A stretch of DNA of 64,000 nucleotides from Robertmurraya korlensis (GTDB taxonomy: Bacteria > Bacillota > Bacilli > Bacillales > Cytobacillaceae), in the NCBI RefSeq assembly GCF_023715225.1, contig NZ_JAMBNS010000006.1, positions 124,001 through 188,000 of the forward strand. Direction: 5' to 3'. The notes below the pieces were generated by a model. It was not told the origin of the DNA. It did no database searches and saw only the letters and a list, made by a program, of their open reading frames with translations. This document shows positions 61,177-64,000 of the stretch, in pieces. Each line of letters begins with the position of its first letter. The first letter of the stretch is position 1. Position numbers and translations under genes: made by a program.

Positions 61177-61758
61177 ATGAGTCACTCCAATGAAAAATAT
61201 GATAAAATTTTACAGGCTGCCATTGAGGTTATTTCTGAAAAAGGTCTAGACAAAACATCTATTTCCGATATCGTAAGGAAAGCCGGTGTTGCTCAGGGAA
61301 CTTTTTATCTTTATTTTCGATCAAAAAATGCTCTTATTCCAGCTATTGCTGAAAACTTACTCATGTATTCACTCAGCAATATAAAAAAGAGAGTGGTAGA
61401 TTCCTCGACTTTTTGGGAAAAAATAAAGGTGTTTATTGATGAAACGTACCGTATTACGGATGAGTACAAAGAAGTGCTTGTTCTTTGTTATTCCGGTCTC
61501 GCATTAGAGTATTCTCTAGAAACTTGGGAAACGATTTATACACCGTATTATCAATGGTTTGAGGATATCTTACAGCATGCGATTGTACATGATGAAATTA
61601 TTAGTAGTTTTCATGTAGAGTGGACATCAAAAATGATTATTAATCTCGTTGAAAATGCAGCAGAACGTTTTTACATTGCTAAAGATCAAGACATGGAACT
61701 CCAAGACTCGAAGGAAGAGCTTTTCCGATTCCTAAAGAGGTCATTATCAATAAAATGA
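61177..61758 (+). CDS. TetR-family transcriptional regulator
   Basis: A 193-residue protein. The N-terminal HTH is KYDKILQAAIEVISEKGLDK ... VRKAGVAQGTFYLYFRSKNALI, the classic TetR pattern. The ligand domain is helical (YKEVLVLCYSGLALEYSLETW). ATG 61177 (or 61174) behind GAGGTGG. An upstream in-frame ATG at 61147 lies within the operator. The same operator type recurs upstream of the PuuP-like permease and of the ureohydrolase gene, so those are its likely targets. Confidence 0.88.
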   Translation: MSHSNEKYDKILQAAIEVISEKGLDKTSISDIVRKAGVAQGTFYLYFRSKNALIPAIAENLLMYSLSNIKKRVVDSSTFWEKIKVFIDETYRITDEYKEVLVLCYSGLALEYSLETWETIYTPYYQWFEDILQHAIVHDEIISSFHVEWTSKMIINLVENAAERFYIAKDQDMELQDSKEELFRFLKRSLSIK

Positions 61759-61772
61759 GGAAATGATTCTAT

Positions 61773-61806
61773 AAAAAACGACAAAACACAATTTTTGTCG
61801 TTTTTT
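61773..61806 (+). terminator. Intrinsic terminator after tetR
   Basis: AAAAAACGACAAAA pairs with TTTTGTCGTTTTTT across a short loop, with a T-rich end. Confidence 0.9.
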
Positions 61807-61880
61807 ATTTGCTCTATAGAATATATTCTTGATTAAAAATACCTTGCAATCTCATTCATCATGAAATAAGATAGTCTCAA

Positions 61881-61896
61881 TTGAAAGCGATTTCAT
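61881..61896 (+). promoter_or_regulatory. CcpA cre site upstream of the PuuP-like permease gene
   Basis: TTGAAAGCGATTTCAT fits WTGNNARCGNWWWCAW exactly. It lies 71 bases upstream of the -35 of the permease promoter. At that distance activation or roadblock-independent repression are both possible. Confidence 0.6.
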
Positions 61897-61966
61897 TTTG
61901 GTGTTTACAATAAGTATGTAAGAAAGTCTATCGAAGAAGTGGAAAGAAGAGAAAAGTATGAGTATA

Positions 61967-62017
61967 TTAACTAAAAAGGTTACTCAAATTATAATTTTAT
62001 GAATGACATTCAGTCAT
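61967..62017 (+). promoter_or_regulatory. Permease promoter with TetR-type operator B
   Basis: TTAACT (61967-61972), 17 bases, TATAAT (61990-61995), then ATGAATGA-CAT-TCAGTCAT (61999-62017). The operator covers the predicted start point and differs by one base in the arms from the perfect palindrome. Confidence 0.65.
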
Positions 62018-62123
62018 TTAAGGAAAAGAGGAGGGAGGTTATACAGTTTTTAACAAATAGAGTTCACGACATGTTTATAATTATCTAAATATTCAAAAAA
62101 AACGTTTGATCGGGGGAAGATAC

Positions 62124-63500
62124 ATGCCGGCTGAAAGAGTTGAATTAAGAAGGTCACTTAAGCTATCGCATATTGTGTTAATGGGTATTGGGTATATGAC
62201 ACCAATGGTTGTTTTCGATACCTTTGGGATTGCTTCCGAAGCTACAGCAGGTCATGTTCCTACAGCATATATCCTCGCCTTGGTTGCGATGTTGTTAACG
62301 GCACTTAGCTATAAACAAATGATTCAAGTTTATCCAACTGCTGGATCTGCTTATACGTACACTCAAAAGTCAATTAATTCACATTTAGGATTTTTAGTTG
62401 GATGGGCAGCGCTCATGGACTATTTATTTTTACCAATGGTCAATGCCCTTATATTTCAAATCTATTTATCTTCTATCTTTCCAGCAATACCTGAGTGGAT
62501 TTGGGTGGCAGGATTTGTTATGGTGGTGACCTTCTTTAACTTAATGAGTGTAAATTCAACGGCAAACTTTAATACTTTCCTAGTTATTCTTCAAGGAACG
62601 ATTATACTATTGTTTATTGGAGTCGCTATTAAATATTTATTAAGTGATGGTGGTGTAGCACAAGCATTTTCCATTCAGCCATTTTTTGAACAAGGGTTAG
62701 ATTCATCGCTTCTTATTGCAGGAGCGACATTAATGTGTTTTTCTTACTTAGGATTTGATGCAGTGGCTATGCTAGCAGAAGAGACACCCCACCCTAGGAA
62801 GACGATCCCGAAGGCTATTTTTCTTACTGCGTTACTAGGTGGCTTGATGTTTATTGTCACCTCGTATTTTATTCAGCTCGTTTTCCCTAATCCACAAGAC
62901 TTTTCTGACCTAGAAGCATCCTCTCCAGAAATTGCTGCCTCGATCGGAGGATCTATATTTCAGATTATCTTTATTGCTGGGGGAATAGCTGGTACACTCT
63001 CATCTGGTATTGCTTCACATGCAAGTGTATCGAGACTGTTGTATGTTATGGGGAGAGATAAGATCCTACCTGAGAGAATCTTTGGTTATGTACATCCGAA
63101 GCTTAGAACTCCAGCTTTAAATATTATTATAGTAGGAATTGCTTCTTTATCGGCGCTCTTTTTCAGTCTGGCAACTGCTGCTTCATTTATTAATTTTGGA
63201 GCTTTAATTGCTTTTACATTTGTAAATTTATCAGTCATTGCACATTATGCCATTAAAAACAAACAGTATAGAACACTAAAGGGATTGTTTTCATATGTCA
63301 TTATGCCATTGCTAGGTGCGGGAGCCATTTTGGTATTATGGCTAAATCTTGAAAAAAGTTCAATTATTCTTGGTGCTACATGGCTTGCCCTTGGACTTTT
63401 GTACTTAATATATCTTACAAGAATGTTTACTAGAAAGGTTAGTAATATTGAATTTAATGAAATGGAAGAGCTTGAGCCAACAACATTAATTAAGATGTAA
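62124..63500 (+). CDS. puuP: PuuP-like putrescine/amino acid permease (APC superfamily)
   Basis: A 458-residue protein with about 12 membrane segments. It closely follows E. coli PuuP in remembered landmarks: RRSLKLSHIVLMGIGYMTPM, PTAGSAYTYTQKSINSHLGF, GWAALMDYLFLPMVNALIFQ, CFSYLGFDAVAMLAEETPHP, ASVSRLLYVMGRDKILPERI and INFGALIAFTFVNLSVIAHY. Probably imports putrescine or a related amine by proton symport. ATG 62124 behind GGGGGAAG. The TTG at 62106 that lengthens the frame has no binding site. Under cre and TetR-type sites. Confidence 0.85.
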   Translation: MPAERVELRRSLKLSHIVLMGIGYMTPMVVFDTFGIASEATAGHVPTAYILALVAMLLTALSYKQMIQVYPTAGSAYTYTQKSINSHLGFLVGWAALMDYLFLPMVNALIFQIYLSSIFPAIPEWIWVAGFVMVVTFFNLMSVNSTANFNTFLVILQGTIILLFIGVAIKYLLSDGGVAQAFSIQPFFEQGLDSSLLIAGATLMCFSYLGFDAVAMLAEETPHPRKTIPKAIFLTALLGGLMFIVTSYFIQLVFPNPQDFSDLEASSPEIAASIGGSIFQIIFIAGGIAGTLSSGIASHASVSRLLYVMGRDKILPERIFGYVHPKLRTPALNIIIVGIASLSALFFSLATAASFINFGALIAFTFVNLSVIAHYAIKNKQYRTLKGLFSYVIMPLLGAGAILVLWLNLEKSSIILGATWLALGLLYLIYLTRMFTRKVSNIEFNEMEELEPTTLIKM

Positions 63501-63601
63501 GTTTTTTTGAAATAGAGGGGGTGCGAGAAGAACACCATGCACCTACACTACACGGAATAAATAACTCCCCTTCTAAATTGGAAAAAGGTGTAGAATTTCA
63601 C

Positions 63602-63630
63602 TTGATATTTTTTTGATTTTCACTTATATT
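63602..63630 (+). promoter_or_regulatory. Promoter of the ureohydrolase operon
   Basis: TTGATA (63602-63607), 17 bases, TATATT (63625-63630). The TetR-type operator C lies about 50 bases further on. Confidence 0.45.
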
Positions 63631-63678
63631 CAGATTATTAAAAATAATTTTTCATTATTTTATTTTTTAGGCAGAAAA

Positions 63679-63697
63679 ATGAATGACAGTCATTCAT
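63679..63697 (+). promoter_or_regulatory. TetR-type operator C (ureohydrolase operon)
   Basis: ATGAATGA-CAG-TCATTCAT, a perfect 8+8 palindrome with a 3-base centre, the best copy of the inferred TetR box. Confidence 0.7.
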
Positions 63698-63726
63698 ATT
63701 CATGAATAGAAAGTCGAGGCGATAAA

Positions 63727-63861
63727 ATGAACATGTTATATTTTTTGATTCCAGTACTCCTTTCAATGAATTTAATTTTGATGGTGATTCAACCATTCAA
63801 AATTAATTACAGGAGGAAAATAAAAAATGAAATATCCATTATCGCCCGAGGTAAAACCTGA
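63727..63861 (+). CDS. Small membrane protein overlapping the ureohydrolase start
   Basis: A 44-residue frame with GAGGCGAT before its ATG. It has one membrane helix (LYFLIPVLLSMNLILMVIQPF) and a basic tail (KINYRRKIKNE). Its last 35 bases overlap, in another frame, the start of the ureohydrolase gene, whose AGGAGG lies inside this frame, so translation would be coupled. Could be a small transport subunit or a translational leader. Family not recognised. Confidence 0.5.
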   Translation: MNMLYFLIPVLLSMNLILMVIQPFKINYRRKIKNEISIIARGKT

Positions 63862-64000
63862 ATTTTGTACAACAGGATCTTTTGTGAGACTACCAGAACA
63901 AAGAGAGAATGCCAAACTAGCCATAATAGGCATGCCTTTTGATACAGCCGCTTCCTTTCGGGTAGGAGCGCGTTTTGCTCCGCAGGCTATACGACAGGCA
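63827..64000 (+). CDS. Agmatinase/guanidinobutyrase-like ureohydrolase (cut by window edge)
   Basis: The first 58 residues are visible: MKYPLSPEVKPEFCTTGSFV, then AKLAIIGMPFDTAASFRVGARFAPQAIRQA, the conserved N-terminal block of agmatinase-family enzymes. The metal-binding motifs lie outside the window, so agmatinase, guanidinobutyrase and related activities cannot be told apart. ATG 63827 follows AGGAGG. Context with a PuuP-like permease and a shared TetR box suggests guanidino-compound or polyamine use. Confidence 0.82.
   Translation, partial: MKYPLSPEVKPEFCTTGSFVRLPEQRENAKLAIIGMPFDTAASFRVGARFAPQAIRQA

Overview
The window comes from the chromosome of a low-GC, endospore-forming Firmicute, most likely a Bacillaceae member. 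The evidence is the AT-rich sequence, AGGAGG-type ribosome binding sites with frequent GTG/TTG starts, the sporulation genes (racA, CotW/CotX-like coat genes, sqhC sporulenol cyclase) and close matches to B. subtilis families (YpbS, YkuK, YkuS, YpuA, DesKR, VmlR). I see no tRNA or rRNA genes, CRISPR array, insertion sequence or prophage. Both window edges cut genes: a glycosyltransferase tail on the left and an agmatinase-like ureohydrolase on the right.

Layout. 1-10 kb: SF1 helicase, a predicted minus-strand small RNA, a ring-cleaving-dioxygenase-like VOC protein, a ribbon-helix-helix regulator, the Pit phosphate transporter with its PhoU-like partner, racA, ypbS and a Suv3-like helicase. 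10-25 kb: mostly one-gene housekeeping units (SDR, DacC, patatin, ExoA, YpuA-like, DsbA-like, DJ-1-like), the DesK/DesR membrane-fluidity two-component system, two coat genes, a five-LysM protein whose ribosome binding site lies in a hairpin, and sqhC. 26-31.5 kb: the histidine-utilisation operon hutHUIG, without hutP but with a CodY-like box. 31.5-39 kb: small unknown genes, a glycosyltransferase, an erythromycin-esterase homologue, rhaD and a PAS-PAS-GGDEF diguanylate cyclase.

39.2-54.7 kb is the main accessory region. It holds a DctPQM TRAP transporter, a LacI regulator, an HMG-CoA-lyase-like enzyme, a xylose-isomerase-like TIM barrel, a zinc dehydrogenase, a ThDP enzyme and an AdhE-type acylating aldehyde dehydrogenase. 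Two secreted hydrolases follow: an SLH-anchored metallo-beta-lactamase-fold protein and a two-lobed esterase. Six copies of a palindrome close to TTAGATCGATCTAA lie in front of four transcription units, and CcpA cre-like sites accompany several of them. I read this as a LacI/CcpA-controlled regulon for taking up and breaking down an unidentified organic acid, possibly released outside the cell by the two hydrolases.

54.7-64 kb: vmlR with a complete-looking ribosome-mediated attenuator (nine-codon leader peptide, alternative hairpins, terminator), a CysJ-like reductase without its flavodoxin domain, an LLM monooxygenase-ribA-ribD operon under a TACT-N7-AGTA palindrome, and a TetR regulator whose inferred operator (ATGAATGA-N3-TCATTCAT) also precedes a PuuP-like permease and the agmatinase-like gene, suggesting a polyamine or guanidino-compound regulon.
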